A DNA stretch of 64,000 bases from Phanerodontia chrysosporium (Eukaryota; Basidiomycota; Agaricomycetes; Polyporales; Phanerochaetaceae): contig MJGA01000032.1 of the NCBI GenBank assembly GCA_001910725.1, positions 223,260 through 287,259 on the forward strand, in the 5' to 3' direction. Under the pieces are notes generated by a model. The model did no database searches and was not told where the DNA came from. It worked only from the letters and a program-made list of their open reading frames with translations. Below are positions 47,942 to 59,245 of the stretch, piece by piece. Numbering within the stretch: the first letter of the stretch is position 1; every line of letters begins with the position of its first letter. A program made the translations under genes and the position numbers.

Positions 47942-49101
47942 ACGACGGCTGATAGCAGTGTCGGTCTCAAAACGATCGCTCCACAGACGACGAGGTACTC
48001 ACTGCACGTTCGTGGAGAGCACAGCAGATAAGCCGTTCTCAGGACGGCCAAAGTCGTTCGTCCGCAGAGCACAAAGACGGGCTTGAACGTGCCCAGAGGC
48101 ACGCTTCGCGCGGCCCACGACGTCGCGAGCCCTGTGTGCTTCCCCGCCTAACCTGGGACAGGACTCAGGCGGCGCAGCGTGCGTGCTGACAGAGGCCCAC
48201 TCACGGTCTGTCGTCCGCGCATCATCGTCGGGCGCGACCCGACACCGCGTCGCCCGCGCAGCGCGAGGGACCCGGGTGCGACCTGCCAGGCCCTTTCGCG
48301 TCCGCGGCCGAAGGACCAAGGGGGCCAAGGCCCGTCGGGCGTGGACCGTCCGCGCTAGCGGTGAGCGTGGCAGTGTGTGGACGCGATCGTTATGCGCAGG
48401 CGGCCAACGTGCTTCAGTGGGTTGCTCGCGCGAGACGGACGCGGGAGAAGCCGGCTCCGACCTCGGTTGTTGTTCAGATCAGCGAGGCGCCACACATCAA
48501 ACGCCACAACGCCGGCGCTCGTTGCGCGCGTGCACTCCGGTTCAGTTCGGCTCTTCGGAACCTTGCGTGCTAAACCGAACTGAACCGGTGATGGATGCAA
48601 AAAAAAGAGAACGCGGAGTTTCGACCTCGCCGGTGTACCATGAATGCCAGTCGAGTGTGTCAGAGCATGGACCGTAGCATTCTTCGTCTAGTCTGCCGGG
48701 AGTGCAAGTATTTGCAATACACCCGTCTACAAGCCGGGTAAGTGACAGTTTCTCTCAAAATATGCACAGGCCCGGAACGCACAGGGTATGGCGACCTACC
48801 TAGGTCCGGCGACAGAAGCACGATGACGAGGTCCGAGGCTATCACCTTAACCGCCGGTATCCAAACAGACCTCCGATGGCTTGCACATGTGGCGAAATCA
48901 AAGTATGTTGAATAGTCTATGATATGAATAGTCTATGAGTCTAGGCTGCATCTATAGTTGTGGCTAGCAGTAGCATGTGGAGGTCATTATAACTTAGCCG
49001 TAAGAAATAGGCGTTAGATAGCACAGTGGTCCTCAGCGTCGAAGTTGTCGAAGCCTTCGGAAGTTCAGTAAGCTTGCTCGTGCGAACCAAAGGCGCGCAG
49101 C
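47942..49101. other. intergenic with inverted repeat
   Basis: GC-rich part to about 48530, a hairpin at 48537-48588, then AT-richer sequence before thioesterase copy B. No gene supported. Confidence 0.5.
48537..48588. repeat. perfect 14-bp inverted repeat followed by A-tract
   Basis: CCGGTTCAGTTCGG (48537-48550) and its exact reverse complement CCGAACTGAACCGG (48575-48588) flank a 24-bp loop. An A-rich run begins about ten bases later (48599). It could be a terminator hairpin, a foldback-element remnant or a SINE-like end. Confidence 0.6.
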
Positions 49102-50986
49102 CTATGACCGCTTCTCCGCACGGATCCTGCGAATTTCGGCGCCGAGGTCGAGCGCGCGCTTGCCCTCAACCCACCACATCGCCTCTGCCAAGACTGTCAG
49201 CAGCATGTTACGCAGCACGGAGCGCCGAAACGCACCTTGGTAAGTCATGGGCACGACCATGCGTTGAAGCGGCTCGCCGTCTTCGCGGCACCATGTGAAA
49301 CGGAAGTCGTTTGTCATCTGCTCGCTGCCTGTCCGAATGTCCACGACATTCGCTTTGACACCGACATGCTGTAGTCAAGTGAGAACCATTGCTCGAGGCG
49401 TAGAAAGAAAATGGCTCACAATAAGCGCGGGGAATTCTTTCGTGGAGGTCGTATGCAGAATATGCGATTTGAGACGGAGGACAGAGCCAATCGGTACCGG
49501 ACGCGCAAATGAGATGCTGTCGAGCGAGAGGAAACGGACTGGCCCGCGAGTGAAGAGCATTGAATTAGAGTAACCTAGCTCATACGCCAGGCGCATCAAA
49601 TAACCTGCACCAGACTCAATCGTCTTCCACTCATATACATGACGAAGTACGTACCACCGAAGATCTTCTGGTGAATGCTATGGGGAGAAATAATAAGTCT
49701 TTAGATATACGTGTAAGAGGAATCAACGCACTTGCGTTCCTGAGGGTACATCGTCAGGGTCTTCTCAAGGCGGGTCGTACCCATCGGACGCGCTCATCGC
49801 TCGCCACCCGTGGATCAGCCGTCTCGGATTGCACTATCGACTGCAGGTACAAAGAGTGTAGGGCCTCTGCTTCTGCTGATGAGGGAGGAACACGGGCAAG
49901 AGACTGGATGGCAGAAGACGTGCGGCGATTCTTGTGCGCTAAGAGCCTCCTTTAGCCTCGACACTTTGCCACAATGCTGCACGAAACGGCGCACCTTCGC
50001 CCATCCGCCAAAGCAGCTGATCCTCTGGCGTCTCTATTACGAGTGGGTTGACTTCATGCGCTTTGTGCGTCTTGCTGTCCCTGCAGACCATACAGAAACG
50101 GCCTGTGCAAGAATGAGACTCGGTTGCGCTAGCAATGCGTCTCACACACCTAGCATGACAGTCTCTTCCGTGCCGTCGCTGTTGATAGCTTCCATGCGCA
50201 CCGCAACCTCCATGGACGATCGTCCAACATAGATAACCTGGCCACTCAAGCGCATGTCACGCACAGGGCTCATGTATGCCAGCATATCCAATCTGCAGAC
50301 TGGTCAAAACTATTCAGTACGCGAGGCATAAAGACACACACCTGTCAACGGATGCGGTCACGAGGTAGAAGCCAAGCTCAGTCGGATTGCCAATCGTTTC
50401 CACGGGGCCAAGCATGTGCTTATACGCAATGGAACCGGCGAGAGAGTCGAGGTGCTCCATGAGCTTGCCAGTGCGGACGCCGCCAGAGGTGTTCGTGTAC
50501 TTTTCAAAGAGCTCAGGCTCAGACGCAAAGCGGAGGTTCTGCTCGCAGTAGGAATCGGCCATCGTGCGCGGGATGAGGTCATGGAGGGGCGCGTCCGCGT
50601 CCGTGGGCGGGCCTGCGCGCGAGCGGCGCAGCGACTCAGACCACATGACGCCGCTCCGCATGGGCAGCACGCTGGGTAGAGGGGTCAGCTCGGCTCCGCG
50701 GGGCGGGTCCTGAGGGCGACGTACGTCTGGTTCGCGGGGTTCACGCGTCCGCCTGCGGGCACCGTGAGCGACGGCCGCGAGGGGAGAGAACCGGGGTGCA
50801 CGTACGCACGACTCGCAGCAGGCGGTCCATAGTCGTCACGTCCTGCGTCTCCAGCGCTGCGCCGACCTCTTGTGAGCGCGAGACCTCGGACGCGGTGTTG
50901 TGCTTCGGCAGCGAGGTCGAGATGGCGCGCCGGGCGATGTGCCGCCGCGAGGACGAGCTTGCTGCGTGGCGGACTGCGTTCAGCAT
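49102..50986 (-). CDS. mitochondrial acyl-CoA thioesterase, ACOT9-like, copy B
   Basis: Tandem paralogue of copy A in the same orientation. It starts MLNAVRHAASSSSRRHIARR and continues AISTSL, an Arg/Ser-rich mitochondrial presequence (an in-frame Met at 51007 is an alternative). Hotdog 1: GVRTGKLMEHLDSLAGSIAY, FYLVTASVDR, LSGQVIYVGRSSMEVAVRME. Then RFCMVCRDSKTHKAHEVNPL. Hotdog 2: QKIFGGYLMRLAYELGYSNS, SILHTTSTKEF-like strand, TNDFRFTWCREDGEPLQRMV. It ends IRRIRAEKRS. One base is missing near 49786: copy A reads VPMG at this place, and copy B loses the frame there until a longer C run is assumed. The presequences of the two copies are unrelated, while the catalytic halves are close. Confidence 0.86.
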
Positions 50987-52218
50987 GGCTAGGAGGAGCG
51001 AGGGCAAGAAAAGGCGGAGAGGAGGAGAGGGGAATATGAGAGAGGGTAGTGGTGGTAAGGTAGCAAGGGGTGAATGACGAAATTGCGAGGAAAATTCGCA
51101 AAGAAAAATGACAACTTTAATTAACGCGTCCAGGCGCCCGTCGGACGGGTGTCTCCCGAAGTCCGATCACAGGTCGGAGCGAGCGTCGAGTCGTCTACCT
51201 CCATCCTACACCTCGCAGGCCAACAGCCAGAGGGAAGCCGCCACACAGTGTGTCAAGGCACAGATAGGGTCCTCGGCCCTGGAGTAATCCTGCAAACACT
51301 GCCACGCATGTTGCTAGCTGCCTCAAGCTCGGCCTACCACCGGGAATTCGCAGATTCAAACAGCGAGGAACACGGGATACGCATCGCGCCGCATGAGCAT
51401 CCTAGGCCTGCTGGACAGATGTGGCGTAGCTAGAATGACCCTTTCTCCCATGGGCATCCATGCCTGTGGCATCTCGGCCGGTCCTCGATGTCCACCGATG
51501 TTGCCTTCGGTCGCTAGCCCTATCTGCGCAGTAATACTTCCCGCTCAACCGCCTACCGGTAGATCCTGGTACGCCCTGCATGTCGACAAGAAGACGCGGA
51601 AGAGGCGGATAGTTGGCTAGGGAATGCTCCTCGCGCGGCCGATTCGGCCATCATGCACCGACAACCCTCTTTGGTTGTAAGCAGTGTACTGGCAAGTTTC
51701 TTGCGCACATAGATAACATGCTAGGTGAACATGCCGACGATATGCAATTGTAACATGGCGCACTTAGCTAGTACTACGTCGGGCAAGTGGTAAGATTGCC
51801 GGTGAGAGCATACTTTCTGACGCGCGTTCATGGAAAAGGCCCTCGAATCTGACGAGTTGTTTCATATCTGAGACGCGACCGTCGTACTTGACTTGCATGC
51901 GGCAAGTCATTCAGGCTCGTCGTTGAGCGATGCTTACGACTTGGTAGTAGTAGGTGTTCCCGAATGGACTCGTTCGTCGGGGCTCTATCGCTGCCTGCAT
52001 ACACTATTCCGCTAATCTAGATAACCACGCTTCGCTTCTCATTTGATTCAGTAAGAAATGCGCCACTCTATGCCAATATGTATCGTCTCATACATTCCGG
52101 ACGCGTTGCCCACCGAGCCACGCGCGACGCGCTTTACGTATAGGCGCCCATTTATTTCGTGTCTCGCTTTTGGCAACCGACACAATTTCTTTTCGACCAC
52201 CACCATCCTCTTGCCGTC
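50987..52218. other. intergenic
   Basis: Promoter of thioesterase B and the 5' region of the MYND gene. No supported gene in 1.2 kb. Confidence 0.55.
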
Positions 52219-53292
52219 ATGCACCCAGGAAAGCCGCTCTCTCTGAACAAACCAACCATCTCCTGCTTCCACTGCGGGCTTGACCCGGACGCGCTGCCCA
52301 GTGGACAGCAGATGAAGCGGTGTGCACGGTGCCGGTGAGTAGCCCGGTGGGTTCACGCGGTCCCTACCAGGGCACCTAAAGCGTGCCGAGAACGCCTAAC
52401 CAAGATGCTCACTTACTTTGCGCAGGATCACGACCTACTGCGTACGTGCCTCCTTTTCTGCGCGCCAGATCCATGCTCAGGAGCCTGCGTCTCGCCCAGT
52501 CTGCACAATGCCAGCGCGAGCACTGGAAGCTCACGCACAAAAACATGTGTGTCCCGCACCACGGCCTTACGTCCGCGGCAGACGCGATCGACGCGTCCGA
52601 CGGGCTGCTGAAGGAGCCCGCGAAGAACACGGAGGAGCGCCGCATCCTCGACATGGGCAAGAAGTTTAGCAAGTGGATGGACACTTGGCGGCCTGCGCTG
52701 GTGGAGTACGCGCTGGTGTCTCTGGACCTTGCGAACCATCCCGAGAGAGTGACGACGCATTGGTGAGTGATCTACCTCTACACGGCTCAGAAAGTACTGA
52801 TGAAGCTACCTGTCAGCACGGCCATCTGGACGCACCCGAACCCCAAGCCACACACAGACAAGCTGCGAGACTTCGTCGTACGTCCATGAATGCTTCACAT
52901 GCGCACAAATCAGTGACGAAACCCGATGTGCAGGTCAGCCGTATCGACATCTACACGCAGGAGCGCATCGTCGAGATCCTGCCGGACATGGTGCGCTTTG
53001 TGGGCAAGAAGGGCCCGGAGATGTGCCGCTGATGCCGTTCATCACGGTGCTCGACGACCCGCTCGATGCGCAGACGCGCACGCGCGTGCTGCAGTGCCGC
53101 GCGGACCCCGCCTTCCTCGCCGAGTACACGAAGCGCGACAAGGAGTACAGCCGGACGTGCGCGGGGCTTGCGGAGCGCAACCTGCGCATCGCCGTCGAGA
53201 CGCTCGAGCCCGTCGTCGCGGGCAACCTCTTCAGGGCGTATGAGACGATGAAGCAGATTCCGGTGTTGCAGCCGGGTAGTGGTAGCTCGTAG
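52219..53292 (+). CDS. MYND-type zinc finger protein
   Basis: Starts MHPGKPLSLNKPTISCFHCG with CFHC as the first Cys pair. The MYND finger is assembled over introns: CFHC ... RCARC-RITTYC ... SAQCQREHWKLTHKNMC, giving the C-x2-C, C-x2-C, YC and CQ-x2-HW-x3-H-x3-C ligands in order. MYND domains bind proline-rich peptides. After it comes a helical region (LKEPAKNTEERRILDMGKKF, WRPALVEYALVSLDLANHPE), then IYTQERIVEILPDMVRFVGK and a C-terminal ERNLRIAVETLEPVVAGNLF. Many Agaricomycetes carry families of such MYND proteins of unknown role. One base is missing at about 53023, so the last exon reads to a false TGA at 53031; in the other phase it continues to TAG 53290-53292. Confidence 0.82.
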
Positions 53293-53365
53293 AGTGAATT
53301 AGCTGGAGTGTGTTGGAACATTTTCCCCGCCTTGATACTGTATGATTTGAAACATTGCTCTATAA

Positions 53366-53436
53366 GCATTAATGGGGTAGTGGTAACCTGGGTCGTTGCC
53401 ATCGACCCGCCGGGGGTTCGATTCCCCCTTAATGCA
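53366..53436 (+). tRNA. tRNA-Gly(GCC), no intron
   Basis: Acceptor GCATTAA/TTAATGC with discriminator A, and D arm GGGGTAGTGGTAACC. The anticodon loop TTGCCAT sits between GGTCG-type stem strands. The T arm is GGGGGTTCGATTCCCCC. The 71-nt length fits tRNA-Gly. A T-rich terminator follows at about 53452. Confidence 0.93.
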
Positions 53437-55054
53437 CAACTGACAAGCCAATTTTTTTTGTATCTTCTGTCACCTCCCTCTCCTCGAGTTAGGCTCAAAC
53501 TTAGTAACCTCACTTACAAAGCTCCACAATTGCTGTCCACTGTGCTTGGCTGCCATCTATTGCTTGGCAGCTGCTAAGACGCGATATGCACTGGGTTGCA
53601 AAGGATTCAATTTGGCGCCACCCTCTCTCTCACTTCTGACCGCCAACTATGATGAGCTTCGTAGATAGAAACCTCCTTCCTACGCCACGCAAACTCAACC
53701 TTGCTATTACATGTTGGTCATCCAGCTGAGAAACCTGATCCACGCCAAGATCTGGTTCTTATAGCTGCCTCTACGACACACGACAAGCCGAATCGCTGCT
53801 GCGTTCGATGTTGATGCTCTGGGACCTAGACGTCTCACACGGTCAGCAACTAGACATCAAGACATGTGAACTGTATTCAATGTCGCTCGGAAATGCTTCA
53901 GGTCAGTCGCTGAGATCACACAGGCAAAGCGTCGCCTTGTGCTTTCCGGTCATATGGTCAGTTCTGCGTTTCCCCTGTACCGGTCCTCTAGCTTACAGAC
54001 ACACGGATACACGAACTGCATAGTTGTCGTGACGTGCATGTTTCGGTCAGACGGTCCACGTAGGAAGGAAGAGACATTTCTGCTCTCACGTCGGTGCGTA
54101 CCTTGCCGCCTGAACTCAGGTCGCCGGAATACGAAGGTTCATGATGGCACAGGCCTTGTCGACGAAGGACTCCTGCGTTTTCTGTTCCTGGAGTGCTTCA
54201 GCCTAGGCCCGTGAGCCAATCAGTGGCCCTCCTTCGCCCGCCGTAGCTATACTTAGCTCCTCGCGAAGCGTCGTCCAGTCGTCGCCCCGAGTCAGGCCCA
54301 CATGTGCTGCTGAATCAGTGACGGTCATTCGAGAGGCAAATTCTGACGGTCTCTTTGTGGCAACAACAATCACTATCAGTATTTCGAATGATGGGTCGCC
54401 TCGCCGTTCAAGCCGTCGCCGTCCCTGCGACCCGAACACATCTGGCGTCAAAGCTCCACGAACACGACATGTCCTGCCTTCTTTACGAGGATAATAGTGC
54501 CCTCAATGGTGCACAAAAGTGCGTCCGATACAGGCAGGGAGGTGCAGCATTGCATGCGAAAATGGCTCAAGTCCCCATGGCTACCGAGCGACCAGCGTGG
54601 CGGCGTGAAGATTGGATGGCTTGGCGCCTTGACGACCGGGGGGTGTCGTTGTCCCTGAACATGCAGGATCAGGCATACTACGTCGTTTTGCACGCTCCTC
54701 ATTCGCTCTCGCGGTCGTCGTCAAGGCAGAAAGAACAGTCGTCAGTCGGCACTTCGGCGGACAGATTTCAGCGCAGGCGCCCATCGATGCCGGTGATCGA
54801 GGAAGGCGGTATAAGAGTACTCTCGAGCGGGGTCGACGCCCTTTCCTCACTTCTCCCTTCCCCCACCTTCTCCTGCGTTTGTTCGCTCTCGCTCTCAGGC
54901 CGTTGCCTAGTGCTTCGTGCGTCCCTCGACCCGGTGTCGCTTTCATTCTTTCTTCTCCAAGGATCTGCGTATCCCCAGCAAGCTATCAAAGCACTTCGTT
55001 CATTCTTCAAACACCGGTTGTTTTTTCATCAGCAAGCAAGCCTTCGCAGTAAAG
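53437..55054. other. intergenic, promoter of the secreted-protein gene
   Basis: A 299-codon plus-strand frame (54355-55254) runs through the presumed 5' leader but has no family and conflicts with the secreted-protein start. I see no supported gene. Pyrimidine-rich tracts (54840-54960) just upstream of the start are typical of strong fungal promoters and leaders. Confidence 0.5.
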
Positions 55055-56428
55055 ATGTTCTCCAAGACTGTCCTCGTTGCCTTCCTCTACCTCTCGGTTG
55101 CTTCGTCGGCCTTCGCTGCGCCCACGAACGACTTCTTTGGCGGCTTTGGTGGTTTCGGCGGCAAGGGTCCGAACAACCAGCCGCCAAAGGGTGGCGACAA
55201 TGCCGCCCAGTGTGGCGTGAGTACTTCCTCGCTTTGGATACACTCCCCTTCTGACGCGTACTTTGTAGACCGCTGTCAGCACGGTCACAGTAACCGCTGC
55301 GACAACCGTGACAGCTGCTGCGAGCGTTGCAGCTACGAGCGCCGCCGCTACTCTTGTCTCGACAGGCAAGGGCAAGGGCGGCAGCAGCAACAAGGGCGGT
55401 AACAATGCCGGAAACGGGGGCGCCGCCGGCAACAACAAGGGTGGCAACACCTCTGCTACTTCGTCTTCCGCTGCTGTAAGTACACGTACACTACGTCTTT
55501 CGTGCCCTGTGACTGATGTGATTTGTAGGCAACAAGCACCGCTTCTTCAGGAAACAACGGCGGTGGAAACAACAACGGCGACGACCCTCAGACTTCACTT
55601 ACGCTCGATCCTCGTGTCCTCGCAAAGGGCTTCGAGAATGACGGTCAGGACCAGCCCGCTGCTGGCCAAGTCGCCTCCGCCACCTCCTCGAACAACTTCA
55701 TCAACTTCTGCCTGACCGTCCCCAACCTCCCCATCACCAACGGCCAGCAGATTAAGACTGGTTCCTGCAACCCCGCGCCGATGGGCGTGATCGCCGCGAC
55801 GACCAACATGCCTTCGTCTAAGTTCATCTTCCCTCAGAACCTAGCGACGATCAAGGCGAACACGGCCTTCACGATCCAGATGGCGATCAACAACCTCGAA
55901 ACCGGACACTTCGTGAACGCCAACGAGAACTACTTCTCTGCGCCGCAGGTGGTGAACGCGCAAGGCAACATCCAGGGACACTCGCACGTTGTCATCGAGC
56001 CTATTGATTCCCTCACATCGACGAAACTCACGGACCCGACGAAGTTCGCGTTCTTCAAGGTCTCAACGACGCTGCGCAGAACGGCGTCCTCACTGCTGAC
56101 GTCACTGCGGGTCTTCCTGCCGGCACCTACCGTCTTGCGTCCATCAACACCGCCGCGAACCACCAGCCTGTGCTCGTCGCTGTCGCCCAGCACGGTGCGA
56201 TGGACGACATGGTCTACGTGAGTCCTCCCTGCGCTAACGCCCTCGACTTCATGCTGACATAGTGACCTTTAGTTCACTGTTACCGACGACGGCCAGCCTG
56301 CTGGCGGTGCCAACGCGACCAGCACTGGTGCGGCCGCGGCTGCGTCATCGTCTGCGGCAGCTACTGGCAAGGGCGGCGCTGGCAACAAGGGCGGCAACCA
56401 GGGCCAGAAGGGCAAGGGCAAGATCTAA
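55055..56428 (+). CDS. secreted Gly/Asn/Lys- and Ala/Ser/Thr-rich protein, basidiomycete family
   Basis: The signal peptide MFSKTVLVAFLYLSVASSAF-AAP is followed by FGGFGGFGGKG, a Thr/Ala/Val-rich stretch (TVTVTAATTVTAAAS), then Gly-Asn-Lys repeats (GKGKGGSSNKGGNNAGNGG). A folded core follows: NNFINFCLTVPNLPITNG, IKTGSCNPAPMGVIAATTNM, LETGHFVNANENYFSAPQ and IQGHSHVVIEPIDSL. The tail repeats Ala/Ser then GKGGAGNKGGNQGQKGKGKI. Relatives in mushroom-forming fungi are secreted and sometimes mislabelled as a ribosomal protein; function is unknown. The flanking disordered basic repeats suggest wall or polysaccharide contact (inference). One G seems missing near 56059, between FAFFK and the core continuation. 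Introns fall near 55217, 55476 and 56218. Confidence 0.8.
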
Positions 56429-57225
56429 GTTCTGACCTTACTCCCTGTCTCCGCCTCCATCGCTTTCCGTCTCTCGCTTGCATCGCATCTGTACAGTAGC
56501 CTTGCTTTCATCCCGACCGGTTGTGCTTTGACTGCTTGATTCAAGTCCTGGATCTCGCACACTTTCCTTCTTGCTTTATTTTACCCATCCACTTTCGTTT
56601 TAGCACTTTAGGTAACGCGTGCGTTCCTAGCTAGTTAGCAGAGCAGAATAAACTGCAGGAGATTCCTCATCATGTCGCCTCGCGTGTGTGATTGCGTAGA
56701 CGCCGGACCTCGCCAGTCGAACGGTTTCGGTCTGGTCACGACTTGGATCTCACCATCATCTCCGTCCCCGTGAGCTGGATTCAAGACATTTGGTTGTCTT
56801 TGGGTCCTCGTATACAGTCATCGTGTCCAGGGCTTGCTAGCTTCCTCTTGCTTGCTCGGGTGAGCCATCCTCCGACGACTGCAGAGCGTTGACGAACGTG
56901 TACAGGCGAAGGGCGACCCGGCTGCGTTTATCCAGGTTTTTGTGAAGATTTCATTCCGCACAGTTGGAGGATAGGAACACTCTTTGCTAGTTATCGTCGG
57001 ATCTTGCTTTCGGTGCGTCCGCTATCTCCTGTCGCAGAGCTCACAGGCCGCCGCATACTGACACGCCCCCAGTATTATTCGGTCGCACGAGCTCTAATTC
57101 CCGGCCCACCCACATACTCAAGCACCAGCATTTTCACACTCTGAATACCCTTCATTCCATCTATCTCTGCTTTCTCTCCACCTCCATCTCATATCCGCAT
57201 CCGAATACACCTATAATTTCGCGAC
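56429..57225. other. intergenic
   Basis: 3' UTR of the secreted-protein gene, then a pyrimidine-rich leader of the Kelch gene (about 57130-57220). No other gene. Confidence 0.6.
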
Positions 57226-58986
57226 ATGCAGCATTCCCGTTCCCCATCCGCATCCACGACATCATCACCAATCCTCGACTCTCCGCGCCCCGGTCACCTT
57301 CCCGATGTACCTGAAGAGCCTTCGGGTGTTATGACTCCACCAGGACGGACGACCAGCCCGTATATGCACGCTGGCACTGGCTCGACCGGCGCGTTCAAGG
57401 GCTATGCGAGTACGAGCAGCCTCACGAGCGTTGCCTCCGCTGCTAAGGGCCCGGCAGGCCCACGGAACCCCTCTAACCTGCGCATCGCGAGCAGCAGCAG
57501 CCTCCGCGCGGTCCAGGCCTCACAGCAGCAGTCATCCTCGCCGCAGTCAGCCGGCGAACGCGACCGCGACCGCGACAGCGACAAGATGAGCATCATGGCG
57601 CCGAGTGTCGCGGGTATGCTCACGAGCACAAGCACGGGCACGTCCACCCCGAAGAGCGCCGCACGCTCTAAGAGCCCGTCTGGCGCAACAATCCGCGAGA
57701 AGCGCGAGAGGCGGGACACGAAGACTGCGAAGGACAAAGACAAGGAGACGGAGGAAGCACCGGTCTTCGAGAAGGGCGTGCCTCCGAAGCCACGATACAG
57801 GGAGGCACCACGTATACCAAGTGCAAGGGAGTGCGACCCTGCCCCCGCAACGCTGATGTATTGGGGGAAGGCCCCCGTATATGGGTACCTCCCGACGCAT
57901 GGCCTTCGCGCACATACTGCGACACTGGTAGATAGCGTCGCGTGGATATATGGCGGCTGTGATGAGAAAGGCTGTTGGAAGGATGTCTGGTGCTTCCACA
58001 CAGGTGAGTGCTTTTGCGAGAGACTATGTGCACGATGCTAACCCATCAGCTCAGAGACAATGCAGTGGACCTATCCGAGCACCCTGGGCGATGTCCCGCC
58101 GCCTTGCAGAGCACATACCGCGACTCTCGTTGACCATAAGATCGTCATGATTGGCGGCGGAGAGGGTCCGTACTACTACAACGACGTTTACGTGCTCGAC
58201 ACGATCACCCGCCGATGGTCTCGCCCCCACTTCCCGCCCACTGCGGTCTTGCCGCCGCCACGACGCGCCCACACTGCTGTCCTATACCGCAACAAGATCT
58301 GGGTCTTCGGAGGTGGCAACGGCAGCATGGCGCTGAATGACCTCTGGACACTCGACGTCCCGCACCAGGCCAGCATCGAGAAGATGAAATGGGAGCCTGT
58401 TGCAACTCGCGGACGCAAGCCCACGGCACGAGGGTACCACACTGCGAATCTTGTCGGCAATGTAATGGTTATTGTCGGTGGAAGTGACGGCCGGGAGTGC
58501 TTCTCAGACATATGGTGCCTGAACCTCGGTCCGTCCATGTGTATGTTCTACATGTCAAGCGACTGACAGTGTTATCTTTCAGAGACACTGAACTGGAGCA
58601 GGGTGAACCTGAACAAGATGTACCGGCGACTATCGCACACTGCGACACAGGTCGGCTCGTATCTATTCATCTGGGGCGGGCACGACGGCACATCGTACAC
58701 ATCTGAGCTGCTATTGTTTAACCTCGGTGCGCTTCACGCTGTATTGAATCACACTTTGACTGAAATGCATCTGTTTACCCTAGTATCCTTGACATACGAG
58801 AACCGCACAATTGCGGGTCGCGCACCGTCCGCACGAGGCTACCACGCGTCGCTGTTGGCCGACAGCCGACTTTTTGTCTTTGGCGGCTTCAATGGCAGTG
58901 AGGTATATGACGACGTACACATGCTCGAACTAGCAGGAGCGGCATATCTACCGCAGGTAACAAGCTTTTCTATCGAGGTCGAGTAG
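57226..58986 (+). CDS. Kelch-repeat protein with disordered N terminus
   Basis: About 200 Ser/Thr/Pro-rich residues and a basic stretch (REKRERRDTKTAKDKDKETE) precede a Kelch propeller. Blades are seen as HTATLVDSVAWIYGGCDEKG, AHTATLVDHKIVMIGGGEGP, AHTAVLYRNKIWVFGGGNGS, GYHTANLVGNVMVIVGGSDG, LSHTATQVGSYLFIWGGHDG and GYHASLLADSRLFVFGGFNG. Each has the GG pair and the following Tyr/Trp spacing of Kelch blades. Six blades form one propeller used for protein binding. Fungal proteins of this build include Tea1-type cell-polarity factors, but without a long C-terminal coiled coil the assignment to Tea1 is not supported. Introns lie near 58002-58058, 58530-58582 and 58724-58790. Confidence 0.88.
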
Positions 58987-59245
58987 ATTGTTGCCGTGAA
59001 GCACTGTGCTGGTAGCCATCTATCGATACCTCGCCGCACAGGACGTGCATAGCCATTGGGAGGGGTGTGCATCGTTACATGTATTATATATCAGTGCTTG
59101 CGACTGGCTTACCTTATGCTTGCCTAGGAATGGGATGGACTTTCTTGTCATGCGTTTCAAGTCTGGAGCGATGAGTGCCTGGAATATACAGACCATGCTA
59201 CTGTACACGAAGTGGCGAACGTGACATGGTCCGGTTCGACACCCT

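Noticed and set aside
54355..55254. 299-codon plus-strand frame before the secreted protein
   Set aside because: Overlaps the leader and signal peptide of a well supported gene in another frame; no family match.
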